Below, piece after piece: positions 57,333 to 64,000 of a stretch of 64,000 nt of DNA. Under the pieces are notes generated by a model. The model searched no databases, was not told the origin of the DNA, and saw only the letters and a program-made list of their open reading frames with translations. The DNA lies in the NCBI GenBank assembly GCA_943789485.1, contig CALSUH010000006.1:1-64000 (forward strand), in the 5' to 3' direction. The position numbers and the translations under genes are program-made. Numbering within the stretch: position 1 is the first letter of the stretch; the number at the start of each line of letters is the position of its first letter. Source of the stretch: an uncultured Pseudomonadales bacterium (GTDB lineage: Bacteria; Pseudomonadota; Gammaproteobacteria; Pseudomonadales; Pseudohongiellaceae).

Positions 57333-57451
57333 GCCCACTTCTTAGCACACCCTGACTTCGCCAATCTATCACATTAATTCCATTGATGAATCGGTCGCGC
57401 GGTCTACTGAAAATCCTCGTGTCGGTGGTTCGATTCCGCCCCTGGGCACCA
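57333..57451 (+). other. attachment site R8: complete tRNA-Phe 3' half with arm
   Basis: GCCCAC-TTCT-TAGCACAC at 57333-57350, 71 nt, then CTACTGAAAATCCTCGTGTC, GGTGG-TTCGATT-CCGCC, CCTGGGC and ACCA (57404-57451). Fully consistent with the 3' 48 nt of a tRNA-Phe (anticodon GAA), but the 5' half is absent. This is the sequence an integrase would duplicate when entering the tRNA gene. The integrase gene follows in the same direction. Confidence 0.85.
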
Positions 57452-57504
57452 TAACTTTTTGTTATCAATAACTATTTTATTTACTCCCCACCCCGTATTT
57501 TTTG

Positions 57505-57521
57505 GCACACCCTTAGCACAC
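57505..57521 (+). promoter_or_regulatory. GCACAC pair beside the integrase (putative arm-type sites)
   Basis: GCACACCCTTAGCACAC has the same two hexamers at 10-11 nt spacing as the arms of R2, R3, R6, R7 and R8, but on the element side of the attachment site. It fits integrase arm-binding sites, by inference. Confidence 0.55.
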
Positions 57522-57566
57522 TCTAGTATTCCCACAAATCAGGCTATACACTAGTTGAAAAACTAA

Positions 57567-58928
57567 TTGGTGTTTACTGTGCCTAAGTCCATCAGCGTTA
57601 TAGATAAAAAAGTGAAGCTGTACAAACGCAGCCGAAGCAATGTTTGGCAGGCTGAAATCAAGTTGCAGAATGGCAAGCGCGAACGGTTTAGCACTGGCAC
57701 TGAAGAAGAAAATGAAGCAAAAGAAAAAGCACTAAAGCTATTCTACGGCGCAGAGACTAGAGCCGAAAATAAACTCCCCCAAAACACTCGCAAGTTTCGC
57801 AACGTTGCCAATTTCGCTATTAACCGAATGCAGTCTGAATTAGACAGTGGAAGCGGTAAGATTATTTACAATGACTATATCCGAGTCATCAAGGAATACC
57901 TCCTACCTTTTTTCGGCAATTATAATGTAGATAACATAAACGTTCCTCTTCTCGCCGATTACTCAACTTGGCGTGATGAAAAAATCAGAAATGCAAAATG
58001 GATGAAGAAAGTCGATGCAGCAAAACGTCGCGCAACGACTGCAAAAGAACGCAATGCTGCAGACAATATTGCGAAGCCCAAATATAAGGCTATGCAAAGC
58101 ACCATCAATACTCATAACTCTGCACTAAATCGAGTTTTGGATGAAGCACTACAGCGGGGATGGATTACCGAGTCCATCAAACCCACCCTGCTCAACAAAG
58201 GTGTTAAAAGTGAGAGTAGAGGGGCATTCACTCAAGAAGAGTATAAGCATATTTATTCAAACCTTGCCGCATGGGCCAAGGAAGGACACAGAAGGGAAAC
58301 CCGGGAAATACGAGAAGTCCTTCGAGATTATGTTTTATTTTTATCCAATACCGGAGTAAGGCATGGAACTGAAACAGAGGCGCTTCGATGGAAAAACGTC
58401 TCTTGGTATATCGAAAAAACACCTGCAGACAAAGGAAACAATAAATCTCAAAAGTATCTACAAATTGACATAGTCAAAGGGAAAACAGGAAAACGGACAA
58501 TAATCGCGCGAGATATGACGGCTGTCTATTTGGAAAGGCTGCTAAAGCTAAACCCGAACATCAAACAAAAAACTCTGAATGCAGTTATCTCCGCCAAACT
58601 TGATGAACCTTTGTTCGTCACTCGAAGTGGACTTCACGTATCAACGGACACACTTAGAGCATCATTTAAGCAATATCTCAACAAGCTCAATTTACGAATA
58701 GGCGCGGATAATAAAGTCCGGTCGCTCTATAGTCTAAGACATACTTACGCTACGCTAGCACTTCTAAATGGTCGAAGCATTCACCAGTTAGCAGTACAAA
58801 TGGGTAATAGCACAGCCATTATTGAACAGTACTATAGTAAATTGAGCGCCCAATTAAACGCATCAGAACACAGCGGCAGAAAGCAATTCGATACAGCTTT
58901 TGCAATAGATCAACTGGATGGAAAATGA
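57567..58928 (+). CDS. tyrosine-type site-specific integrase
   Basis: 453 residues if TTG 57567 is used; GTG 57579 (VPKSISVIDKKVKLYKRSRS) is as likely. N-terminal arm-binding-like and SAM-like regions to about residue 215, then the catalytic domain: Arg in SNTGVRHGTETEALRW (about 265), Lys in VKGKTGKRTI (about 306), YSLRHTYATLALLNG (box II with Tyr in place of the first His, about 388-395) and nucleophile in MGNSTAIIEQYYSKL (Tyr about 423). Lies 116 nt after the tRNA-Phe 3' end, the usual place for an integrase using that site. The stop overlaps the next gene by four bases. Confidence 0.92.
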   Translation: MVFTVPKSISVIDKKVKLYKRSRSNVWQAEIKLQNGKRERFSTGTEEENEAKEKALKLFYGAETRAENKLPQNTRKFRNVANFAINRMQSELDSGSGKIIYNDYIRVIKEYLLPFFGNYNVDNINVPLLADYSTWRDEKIRNAKWMKKVDAAKRRATTAKERNAADNIAKPKYKAMQSTINTHNSALNRVLDEALQRGWITESIKPTLLNKGVKSESRGAFTQEEYKHIYSNLAAWAKEGHRRETREIREVLRDYVLFLSNTGVRHGTETEALRWKNVSWYIEKTPADKGNNKSQKYLQIDIVKGKTGKRTIIARDMTAVYLERLLKLNPNIKQKTLNAVISAKLDEPLFVTRSGLHVSTDTLRASFKQYLNKLNLRIGADNKVRSLYSLRHTYATLALLNGRSIHQLAVQMGNSTAIIEQYYSKLSAQLNASEHSGRKQFDTAFAIDQLDGK

Positions 58929-59695
58929 CCAAAAATAGGCATCTACTCCATATTACACTTCTCTATTTCAAAGTCCTGTTAGCCACTCCAGCCTATAAGA
59001 AATATTGTCAGGCAAAAACTACCGATGACGAAATTACCGAGAAAGAACTTTTAGATCAACACCCTAATCTTGAAAAGATATGGTTGTTTTGGGGGGATAT
59101 ATATAGTTTTGATAAAGACCCCAATGAGGTGAAATACTTCCAAAAGTGGTTTGATCAAAACCAGGACAAATTCTGGGACGTCACTTTTAATAAGGTAGAA
59201 CTGGTCAGAGAAGGGGATGTAATTGAGGAGGCAGAAAGAGGAGTCATCTATTGCACTATACCTAAAGGAATTGATGCAAAAATGATATCGCATTTATTTA
59301 GGAGAACAGGCGATCAGATAAAATCAGCGGCAAACAAAGAAGGCGGAGATTATGTGCTTTCTCTCAATAAAGACAGAAAACGCTACACGCCTCAGAAAAC
59401 CCTTCAATACGAGCGAGCTATTGCTGTGCTCTACTGGCGTAATTATTTGGGCTTCAGTCCAAAAGAAGTCATTTTTAAAGCATATAAGTGGAATACTGTT
59501 GCATGGGACAAGTTTAGGATAAAAGTTGATAAGTACCGCAAGCTTAGCAACAAGAAGACCCTTAAAGCCCTTGACCTTAATGACCTCCAGGCCATTGTAA
59601 GAGATATTGACAGGCTCCGCGTTCAAGGCGAAATTATCTCCAATAGCATACTTGATGATGACTTCACATTTCCGGCCTTAGCTAGACCCTTCTAG
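58925..59695 (+). CDS. unknown protein translationally coupled to the integrase
   Basis: 256 residues, ATGA overlap with the integrase stop. No signal peptide or membrane helix; rich in Lys, Asp and aromatic residues. Segments YFKVLLATPAYKKYCQAKTT, IWLFWGDIYSFDKDPNEVKY and ERAIAVLYWRNYLGFSPKEV followed by IFKAYKWNTVAWDKFR. The last part could be a helix-turn-helix. I recognise no family. Coupling to an integrase suggests a directionality or accessory factor, which is inference only. Confidence 0.7.
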   Translation: MTKNRHLLHITLLYFKVLLATPAYKKYCQAKTTDDEITEKELLDQHPNLEKIWLFWGDIYSFDKDPNEVKYFQKWFDQNQDKFWDVTFNKVELVREGDVIEEAERGVIYCTIPKGIDAKMISHLFRRTGDQIKSAANKEGGDYVLSLNKDRKRYTPQKTLQYERAIAVLYWRNYLGFSPKEVIFKAYKWNTVAWDKFRIKVDKYRKLSNKKTLKALDLNDLQAIVRDIDRLRVQGEIISNSILDDDFTFPALARPF

Positions 59696-59827
59696 AAATC
59701 ACGACACTTTTTTCTCGATTACGGCAATTTTTTTGTCGCGATAACTCCTGCCTGACTTCCGTAGACTTCTTCTCGTTGACGGCAATTAGCTAACGCCTGC
59801 CTTGCAGACGCTTACTACGCTCAACAC

Positions 59828-59840
59828 GCTCTTTAACAAT
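59828..59840 (+). promoter_or_regulatory. boxA-like antitermination element
   Basis: GCTCTTTAACAAT is identical to the boxA core of enterobacterial rRNA leaders (TGCTCTTTAACA). It stands about 145 nt before the next gene, in an untranslated leader, on the coding strand. Upstream, CTCGATTACGGCAATT and CTCGTTGACGGCAATT form a loose direct repeat. Confidence 0.55.
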
Positions 59841-59886
59841 TTAATTCGACAACCACAAGATACGTTTGCATGTAACAAAGATGCAT

Positions 59887-59905
59887 ATGTCGCTTTCAGC
59901 GGCAT
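59887..59905. promoter_or_regulatory. ATGTCG palindrome, copy 1 (imperfect)
   Basis: ATGTCGCTTTCAGCGGCAT, an imperfect version of the 20-nt palindrome found exactly at 62804 and 63441. Lies in the leader of the 59985 gene. Confidence 0.45.
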
Positions 59906-59911
59906 ATCCAA

Positions 59912-59950
59912 TTTCACAAGCAACCAATCTTCTGTCAGCTGCTTGTGAAA
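59912..59950. repeat. 10-bp inverted repeat in the leader
   Basis: TTTCACAAGC and GCTTGTGAAA, separated by 19 nt, 35 nt before the ATG at 59985. It could be a regulator site or an RNA stem near the ribosome site. Confidence 0.6.
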
Positions 59951-59984
59951 TAAGCTCGGCAGAAACAACTAATAAGGAAGCAAA

Positions 59985-60980
59985 ATGAAAGATTTAAATA
60001 TTAATGCAGTTAATACCGAAGTACACGAAAGCAACTCAACAATGTCGTCTTCAGACGACATTTCACCAAGCAACGAAAGCTTGCCTGATAAAGTAATAAC
60101 GATTGAGTCCATAAAAGCTAAGGCTGAGAATGAGCCAGATTACAGGAAAGCTGAAAATGACTGGGAACGAGGACTTTTCGACAATGTGAATAGCAGCGTC
60201 GACTTCGAAAGCTATATTGAATGCAACGCCCTATTCAAAGCATTGAACGAAGAAGCACTCGGGAGCATTGACGTTAGATACGCAAACTACCAGCAGTCCC
60301 TGCTTCACCTACTACAGCACTGTTACGGATACTTCTACACTCTAAAATCAGATAGTGAGCGATATGAGAAAGATATCAAATCCATAAATAGTGCGATCGC
60401 TGCTAGCAATCTTCGAAACAACAAAGGCAATTCCCTCTCGGCGAAGATTATCAAACTCGCCTGGAAGGGCAGTAAAGTTGACAGAAGAAAGCTATCCAGC
60501 TACTCAAAGCTTCTTGATAATGCGTGGTGCAAAGGTCGTGTGAGCTATCATACGGACAAAAATGGAGCTGTATTGCCCAAGCACTTCAGCGAAGATGTCA
60601 TGGATTATGGAGGTATAAGCAGCTATAGCAGAATGTCGGCTTCTCATCTAAAGAGACAAGAAGCCCTTAAGGCAGAGGGCTACGATTGTTTAGGTGACAA
60701 ACAGATTGACCTAATGCGAGACGCAATTCAGAGAGAAGAATTTACCTACTCGGAGCAGACAATCAAACTTAAGTGCTCAGCAAAATTACCGTCAGATAAT
60801 TCTTTCTCGCAGGAGCTGCGAGACGGCGACAGGGTATGTGCTTTGCTTAAATGGGATCTAGGCAACAAAGAATTTAAAGTTGTTTATACCTACAATGAGG
60901 GCGATCAGGATGGTGTTGTTGATAAAGCAGAGCAAACTCTCTACAACAAGCTAAAAAAGAGATGCCAGGAAATGGGATAG
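59985..60980 (+). CDS. unknown cytosolic protein of the integrase element
   Basis: 331 residues behind AAGGAAGCAAA. Ser/Glu/Asp-rich, probably disordered first 50 residues, then a helical region (LFKALNEEALGSIDVRYANY, QQSLLHLLQHCYGYFYTLKS) and a basic stretch (AKIIKLAWKGSKVDRRKLSS). It ends in short strands (DRVCALLKWDLGNKEFKVVY). No signal, membrane helix or recognisable motif. Preceded by a boxA element, an inverted repeat and a palindrome, and itself carrying another palindrome copy 57 nt inside, so it is probably a regulated gene of the element. Confidence 0.65.
   Translation: MKDLNINAVNTEVHESNSTMSSSDDISPSNESLPDKVITIESIKAKAENEPDYRKAENDWERGLFDNVNSSVDFESYIECNALFKALNEEALGSIDVRYANYQQSLLHLLQHCYGYFYTLKSDSERYEKDIKSINSAIAASNLRNNKGNSLSAKIIKLAWKGSKVDRRKLSSYSKLLDNAWCKGRVSYHTDKNGAVLPKHFSEDVMDYGGISSYSRMSASHLKRQEALKAEGYDCLGDKQIDLMRDAIQREEFTYSEQTIKLKCSAKLPSDNSFSQELRDGDRVCALLKWDLGNKEFKVVYTYNEGDQDGVVDKAEQTLYNKLKKRCQEMG
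60042..60061. promoter_or_regulatory. ATGTCG palindrome, copy 2
   Basis: ATGTCGTCTTCAGACGACAT, a perfect palindrome with TTCA centre, inside the beginning of the 59985 gene. Confidence 0.55.
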
Positions 60981-61028
60981 CAGTGATTGATGTTGAGGAG
61001 GGGGATATTCCCTCTCCTCCATCTTCTA

Positions 61029-61343
61029 CTACATAGCCTCTCTTGCGCGCTGCTCAATCTCAGTCAGTACCACATCAGCCAACCCACTCATAAATCTATG
61101 CCGCTCTTTATAGTGAGCAGCATTCCTCGTACTAATATCCTCCGACATCTCAAGCCATATACCACTATACCTCCGTAAATTCCCGTATAAACTCAACAGC
61201 GCGTTATTACTAATATCTGTGTTGTTATATCTGCACACAAACCAGTAGTTCCTGTCCTTGTTCAAATACTCCCTGCTGAACTTGCTCTTGCTTAATCTCG
61301 CATCTCTATTTCTGAGCTGCTCATATATTTTATCTACTACCAT
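61029..61343 (-). CDS. small protein of unknown function (element gene)
   Basis: 104 residues: YEQLRNRDARLSKSKFSREY, LNKDRNYWFVCRYNNTDISN, LLSLYGNLRRYSGIWLEMSE. It has the flavour of small element proteins of the DUF6626 type, but I would not insist on that. Overlaps the end of the 61337 gene by seven bases, so they are coupled. Opposite strand to the integrase. Confidence 0.55.
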   Translation of the reverse strand: MVVDKIYEQLRNRDARLSKSKFSREYLNKDRNYWFVCRYNNTDISNNALLSLYGNLRRYSGIWLEMSEDISTRNAAHYKERHRFMSGLADVVLTEIEQRAREAM

Positions 61344-61684
61344 CGCCGCCCCTTATTCCTGCCTTGCATATAATCTAGCTTCATATCTTCGGTGTATTGC
61401 TCAAGAATATTGAGTGCTTCAGCAAACATACTCGATGTATCCAACCATCCATCCAGATCAATTAGCGATGTGTACATACAGTCGTATCTTGATGCTTCTT
61501 TTTTTAATGAGCGCATGAACACAGCATCAGTAGCTATCTTTGTTATCCATTTACGACCCATTGCAGTTGGCCTACCTCTGTTATGCCTCTCAATAATGCT
61601 CATAGCAATTTCACGTATGCTCGTTTTTCTTCCTTCTATTAATTCATATATGTTCATTACCTTTATATTTATCTTTTCAGGCAT
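61337..61684 (-). CDS. small protein of unknown function (element gene)
   Basis: 115 residues from ATG 61684 (or 106 from ATG 61657, MNIYELIEGRKTS). Readable parts: IREIAMSIIERHNRGRPTAM, WITKIATDAVFMRSLKKEAS, LDGWLDTSSMFAEALNILEQ. Helical, without membrane segments or known motifs. Middle gene of a three-gene minus-strand set. Confidence 0.5.
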   Translation of the reverse strand: MPEKINIKVMNIYELIEGRKTSIREIAMSIIERHNRGRPTAMGRKWITKIATDAVFMRSLKKEASRYDCMYTSLIDLDGWLDTSSMFAEALNILEQYTEDMKLDYMQGRNKGRRW

Positions 61685-61797
61685 GCTCTATCTGTGGAAA
61701 TAAAGCAGAACTAAGAAATACCATTGGTTGTGATTATTCAAACAACACTATAGCTACACATACTCAAATGTGGCCCTAGAAAAAGATAACGTTAGTC

Positions 61798-62343
61798 TTA
61801 TTGTTTATTGCTATGCGTACGAATAAAACTGCTCTGCAAATCAATAACATCTTTATTGTTAATAATCTGCCGTGCTATATCTTTAGTGTTATATGCGCAA
61901 ACTGCCCGATTGTCTCGTATCTCACTGCTGATACGCTGCACCAAGTATTCGCTGCCCCTTTCCGCGTCAGACTTATTCAGTGCATGCCAAGTATTCACAA
62001 TTCGCTCTGTTATTGCTCTTTCTGTGTGATGCCCAAATCGTTTTACGAGAATATGAGCATGGAGTTTTTGTTTTTCTTCTATCGCTACAATTCGCTCTAT
62101 CCTGCAAGCTTTCTTGTACCTCTCGCGCTTCTTATACGTATATTCGCTGCATTCCAATTGATAGAACAGTTTGCTAAGCATCTTGCTGAATTCCTCAAAC
62201 GACAAACTGTCAGATTGAGAATTAAGTACATACACATAATCAGCATCAAATTGCGCGCAGTACTTCGCATATGCGGTCTGCGTATCATTGGCTAGGGTAA
62301 ATAGGCTAGTCATAGCTCTATTTATCCCTGTCGCTAAATTCAT
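61798..62343 (-). CDS. putative HUH-type (rolling-circle Rep-like) endonuclease
   Basis: 181 residues. RIERIVAIEEKQKLHAHILV has a His-hydrophobic-His pair (His95, His97) at the end of a strand after an acidic residue, as in HUH motifs. CAYNTKDIARQIINN has a candidate catalytic Tyr with Lys in YxxK spacing (Tyr151, Lys154), and DYVYVLNSQSDSLSFEEFSK could be motif 1. Size and order fit single-tyrosine HUH Rep proteins of small phages and plasmids. Such enzymes nick one strand at a hairpin. I infer this from motifs alone. Confidence 0.5.
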   Translation of the reverse strand: MNLATGINRAMTSLFTLANDTQTAYAKYCAQFDADYVYVLNSQSDSLSFEEFSKMLSKLFYQLECSEYTYKKRERYKKACRIERIVAIEEKQKLHAHILVKRFGHHTERAITERIVNTWHALNKSDAERGSEYLVQRISSEIRDNRAVCAYNTKDIARQIINNKDVIDLQSSFIRTHSNKQ

Positions 62344-62538
62344 ACAGCGAAAGCGGTTAAAACGAGCTTAATCACACCCTACTGCTAAACCAGAAGATGT
62401 GCTTTCTAGTAATTTCACACATTTCTCTCAAAATCTACGCGACATCAGCAACTTATATTCACTACCTTCTTCGATCGTTTTTCACAATGTTTGGATATAT
62501 CGTCGAACACTAGATAAACACACATTTTGGTGATTTTG

Positions 62539-62724
62539 ATGGTAGATAAGTGGGCATTAAGCGAGAAACAGCTTCAAAAGCTGCTTCTAGTAAAAACCGT
62601 CCTAATAGGCGTACCAAAAACGCACACAGATGAGGAAATAGAGCATGAAGCAAGCGAAAGTACTGAATCAGAACGAATTGAAGCGGCTATTACGCGTCAC
62701 AAGCACGACAAAGCACGCTCATAG
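62539..62724 (+). CDS. possible small gene upstream of the recombinase
   Basis: 61 residues from ATG 62539 (MVDKWALSEKQLQKLLLVKT; VLIGVPKTHTDEEIEHEASE), overlapping the recombinase gene by 80 nt in another frame. Charged, with a short helical start. Might be an excisionase-like or leader protein; evidence is only the start and length. Confidence 0.3.
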   Translation: MVDKWALSEKQLQKLLLVKTVLIGVPKTHTDEEIEHEASESTESERIEAAITRHKHDKARS

Positions 62725-63241
62725 AAATAGGATCGTTGTGCTGCTGAGTTACTTGGCAGGGCTTAGAGCGTGCGAGATAGCTTCGCTGCGTGTGTCTGAC
62801 GTTATGTCGTTTCAAAACGACATATGGGAGGCTAAATCAGAGGTAGTATTGCGTAGCTGGCAAACCAAAGGCTCTAAAGCACAGACTGTAATTTTGAATA
62901 GCCAACTTCGTGCAGAGCTTGAACAGTATGTACGTCAATACTGCCCGCCCAATACAAAGAATGAGGATATTTTACTTCAATCCCAAAAGGGCAGCGGATT
63001 TAGCAGTCAAACCATTCAAAATTTGTTTCGTACTCTCTACGAGGCAGCGGGCTTACAGAACGCAAGCAGCCACAGTGGTAGACGTACGTTTATAACTGGC
63101 CTATCAGAAAAAGGTGTCAGCGTACGTGTAATACAAGAGCTAGCACGACATAGCAGTATGAATACCACACAACGCTATATTGATGTGAGCGTAGATAAGC
63201 TGAGAATCGCTGCTGAGGTTATTGTCACATCTAGAATTTAA
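62645..63241 (+). CDS. small tyrosine recombinase (FimB-sized, catalytic domain only)
   Basis: 198 residues. All active-site residues are present: Arg41 (LAGLRACEIASLRV), Lys75 (SWQTKGSKAQ), His143-x-x-Arg146 (SSHSGRRTFI), His169 (ELARHSSMNTTQRY) and Tyr178. There is no N-terminal core-binding domain, as in FimB/FimE/HbiF-type inverting recombinases and some short XerC-like proteins. Copy 3 of the element palindrome lies within codons 54-60. Second recombinase of the same element, very different from the 57567 integrase. Confidence 0.88.
   Translation: MKQAKVLNQNELKRLLRVTSTTKHAHRNRIVVLLSYLAGLRACEIASLRVSDVMSFQNDIWEAKSEVVLRSWQTKGSKAQTVILNSQLRAELEQYVRQYCPPNTKNEDILLQSQKGSGFSSQTIQNLFRTLYEAAGLQNASSHSGRRTFITGLSEKGVSVRVIQELARHSSMNTTQRYIDVSVDKLRIAAEVIVTSRI
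62804..62823. promoter_or_regulatory. ATGTCG palindrome, copy 3 (exact, inside recombinase gene)
   Basis: ATGTCGTTTCAAAACGACAT, identical over 20 nt to copy 4. It encodes Met-Ser-Phe-Gln-Asn-Asp in a variable part of the recombinase. Confidence 0.65.
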
Positions 63242-63285
63242 TTTGAGACAGATTCGCTTGTATAAAATAGCAACTGAGCGCGGTA

Positions 63286-63441
63286 ATGATGCTTAGCTCA
63301 AATCGATGGAAAAATACGATGACAGGAAAGAAATGGGAAGTGTACAACCAGCAAGGAATTTGCATAATTTCATTTGACAGTAAGCAGATGGCAGATGCGT
63401 ATGCAAAGAACATCAACGGCACAGTACATATGGCTCACTGA
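63286..63441 (+). CDS. small protein, 51 residues
   Basis: ATG 63286 or 63289, frame to TGA 63439-63441. MTGKKWEVYNQQGICIISFD and SKQMADAYAKNINGTVHMAH have a credible composition and a beta-alpha pattern. Follows the recombinase by 45 nt on the same strand. The stop codon's last base begins palindrome copy 4. No family recognised. Confidence 0.4.
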   Translation: MMLSSNRWKNTMTGKKWEVYNQQGICIISFDSKQMADAYAKNINGTVHMAH

Positions 63442-63460
63442 TGTCGTTTCAAAACGACAT
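63441..63460. promoter_or_regulatory. ATGTCG palindrome, copy 4 (exact)
   Basis: ATGTCGTTTCAAAACGACAT, same 20-mer as copy 3, right after the small gene. The remaining 245 nt to the next gene also hold copy 5 and a GC-rich stretch near 63590-63620 followed by TTTTTT. Confidence 0.65.
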
Positions 63461-63503
63461 TCTTGTTAACTATAGTTCTTGGCACATAGCTACCTTTCGC
63501 ACT

Positions 63504-63523
63504 TTGTCCGTTCAAACAGACAT
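63504..63523. promoter_or_regulatory. ATGTCG palindrome, copy 5 (degenerate)
   Basis: TTGTCCGTTCAAACAGACAT, same length and centre as copies 3 and 4 with five differences. Confidence 0.4.
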
Positions 63524-63706
63524 TTCCGGTAATAGGTATTATCGGAAACTGGATACCCTTATGACGATGGTTCGCTATACTAGAGCGTCCCCGCGCTCGA
63601 CCTAAAGGCCCGCTCGCGGATATGATCTTTTTTCAACTCCCTGAAACCCAACTCTGTTTAGTAGATAATTGCTAGCAAATTAATTCAATCGAAAGAGTGA
63701 TAAAAA

Positions 63707-63979
63707 ATGGATCTGAAGCTATTGCTTACTGTATTCAGTGTGGTATTTGTTGCCGAATTAGGCGATAAGACTCAGCTGGCAACCCTGCTTTTTGCTGCGG
63801 ACAAAGACGTGAATCGGTTTCTTGTGTTTATGGGGGCTTCACTGGCGTTGATACTCGCCTCTGCTATCGGCGTGTTAGCAGGAGGTCTGGTTGCCCAATA
63901 CGTAAGCGAAAAAGTTCTTCATAGCATCGCCGGTATAGGATTTGTAACCATTGGTGTGTGGACGCTATATCAAGCCTGA
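63707..63979 (+). CDS. TMEM165/GDT1 (UPF0016) family cation transporter, half-size
   Basis: 90 residues with three helices and one copy of the family signature, VFVAELGDKTQLATLLFAAD (E-x-G-D-K-T). Eukaryotic and cyanobacterial members have two such repeats in one chain; bacterial half-size proteins form dimers. The family moves Mn2+ or Ca2+ out of the cytosol. Ribosome site AAAGAGTGA precedes the ATG. It is the first gene right of the integrase element and may be host sequence. Confidence 0.9.
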   Translation: MDLKLLLTVFSVVFVAELGDKTQLATLLFAADKDVNRFLVFMGASLALILASAIGVLAGGLVAQYVSEKVLHSIAGIGFVTIGVWTLYQA

Positions 63980-64000
63980 ATGGCAGCTTAATGTCGAAGG

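Noticed and set aside
57404..57451. Functional tRNA-Phe gene at R8
   Set aside because: The acceptor 5' strand and D-arm are absent upstream; only the 3' half is present.
61801..62295. 164-codon plus-strand frame opposite the HUH-like gene
   Set aside because: Hydrophobic shadow composition (Leu/Ile/Phe/Cys) typical of the complement of a Lys/Glu-rich gene; no ribosome site.

Overview
The window looks like a chromosomal accessory region of a marine gammaproteobacterium, probably of the OMG/Cellvibrionales type. This is inferred from family content: uronate catabolism behind a TonB receptor, quinoprotein and PVC-type haem dehydrogenases, DUF3604, HupE and DUF6644 membrane proteins, and an N-terminal-anchored small protein family common in such genomes. 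There is no rRNA, no intact tRNA and no CRISPR array.

The most striking structure is a series of eight remnants of the 3' part of one tRNA-Phe(GAA) gene, all on the + strand (about 4.1, 9.3, 11.3, 13.2, 15.0, 44.0, 51.8 and 57.4 kb). Five of them carry the same upstream arm, two GCACAC-like repeats 10 bp apart, 71-72 nt before the tRNA sequence. The last remnant (57.40-57.45 kb) keeps a complete 3' end with CCA and sits beside a second GCACAC pair and a tyrosine integrase. The remnants cut the window into cargo segments, which reads as serial integration of tRNA-anchored elements comparable to tycheposons. Several remnants are themselves split, in the T-loop (TTCGA^TTCCGCC) and in the anticodon arm, by chains of very short palindromes with GAA, AAA, TTA or TAA loops. 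These chains expand into 78-bp tandem units.

Layout: (1) 0-4.05 kb, an ICMT-like methyltransferase end and pyruvate phosphate dikinase. (2) 4.4-9.2 kb, cyclase-family and M28 secreted hydrolases, an NTF2-like remnant and two membrane proteins. (3) 9.5-11.05 kb, a YedY-like molybdoenzyme with its cytochrome b. (4) 12.0-13.1 kb, a decayed NHL beta-propeller gene. (5) 13.5-14.5 kb, a secreted beta-propeller protein. (6) 15.0-43.9 kb, a large segment with an SGNH hydrolase, a decayed sterol desaturase, decayed DUF1080, eda and GH92 genes, and then an intact uronate cluster: transporter, TonB receptor, uxuA, uxaC, uxuB, kdgK, sugar isomerase, haem dehydrogenase, two Gfo/Idh oxidoreductases, NRAMP-like transporter and FadR-type regulator. 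A mostly decayed minus-strand operon follows (HxlR, DUF2306, SDR, GST, CoA transferase, nitronate monooxygenase). (7) 44.3-51.6 kb, DUF3604/PPIase/HupE, an epoxide-hydrolase-like protein, and an OhrR-like regulator divergent from a cytochrome and an MDR oxidoreductase. (8) 52.1-57.3 kb, DUF6644, broken genes, a quinoprotein and an MBL hydrolase. (9) 57.4-63.6 kb, the integrase element with unknown genes, a putative HUH endonuclease, a FimB-sized recombinase and a five-copy palindrome. A TMEM165/GDT1-like gene closes the window.

The uronate cluster should bring glucuronate in and convert it by UxaC, UxuB, UxuA and KdgK to 2-keto-3-deoxy-6-phosphogluconate. The cluster's own aldolase (eda) is broken, so the last step must be supplied from elsewhere. 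Two identical, oppositely oriented operator-like palindromes lie before the TonB receptor and the sugar isomerase and fit the FadR-type regulator at the cluster end. Frameshifts are concentrated in some blocks (12-13, 16-21 and 38.5-43.8 kb) and rare in others, which argues for real gene decay more than for uniform sequencing error.
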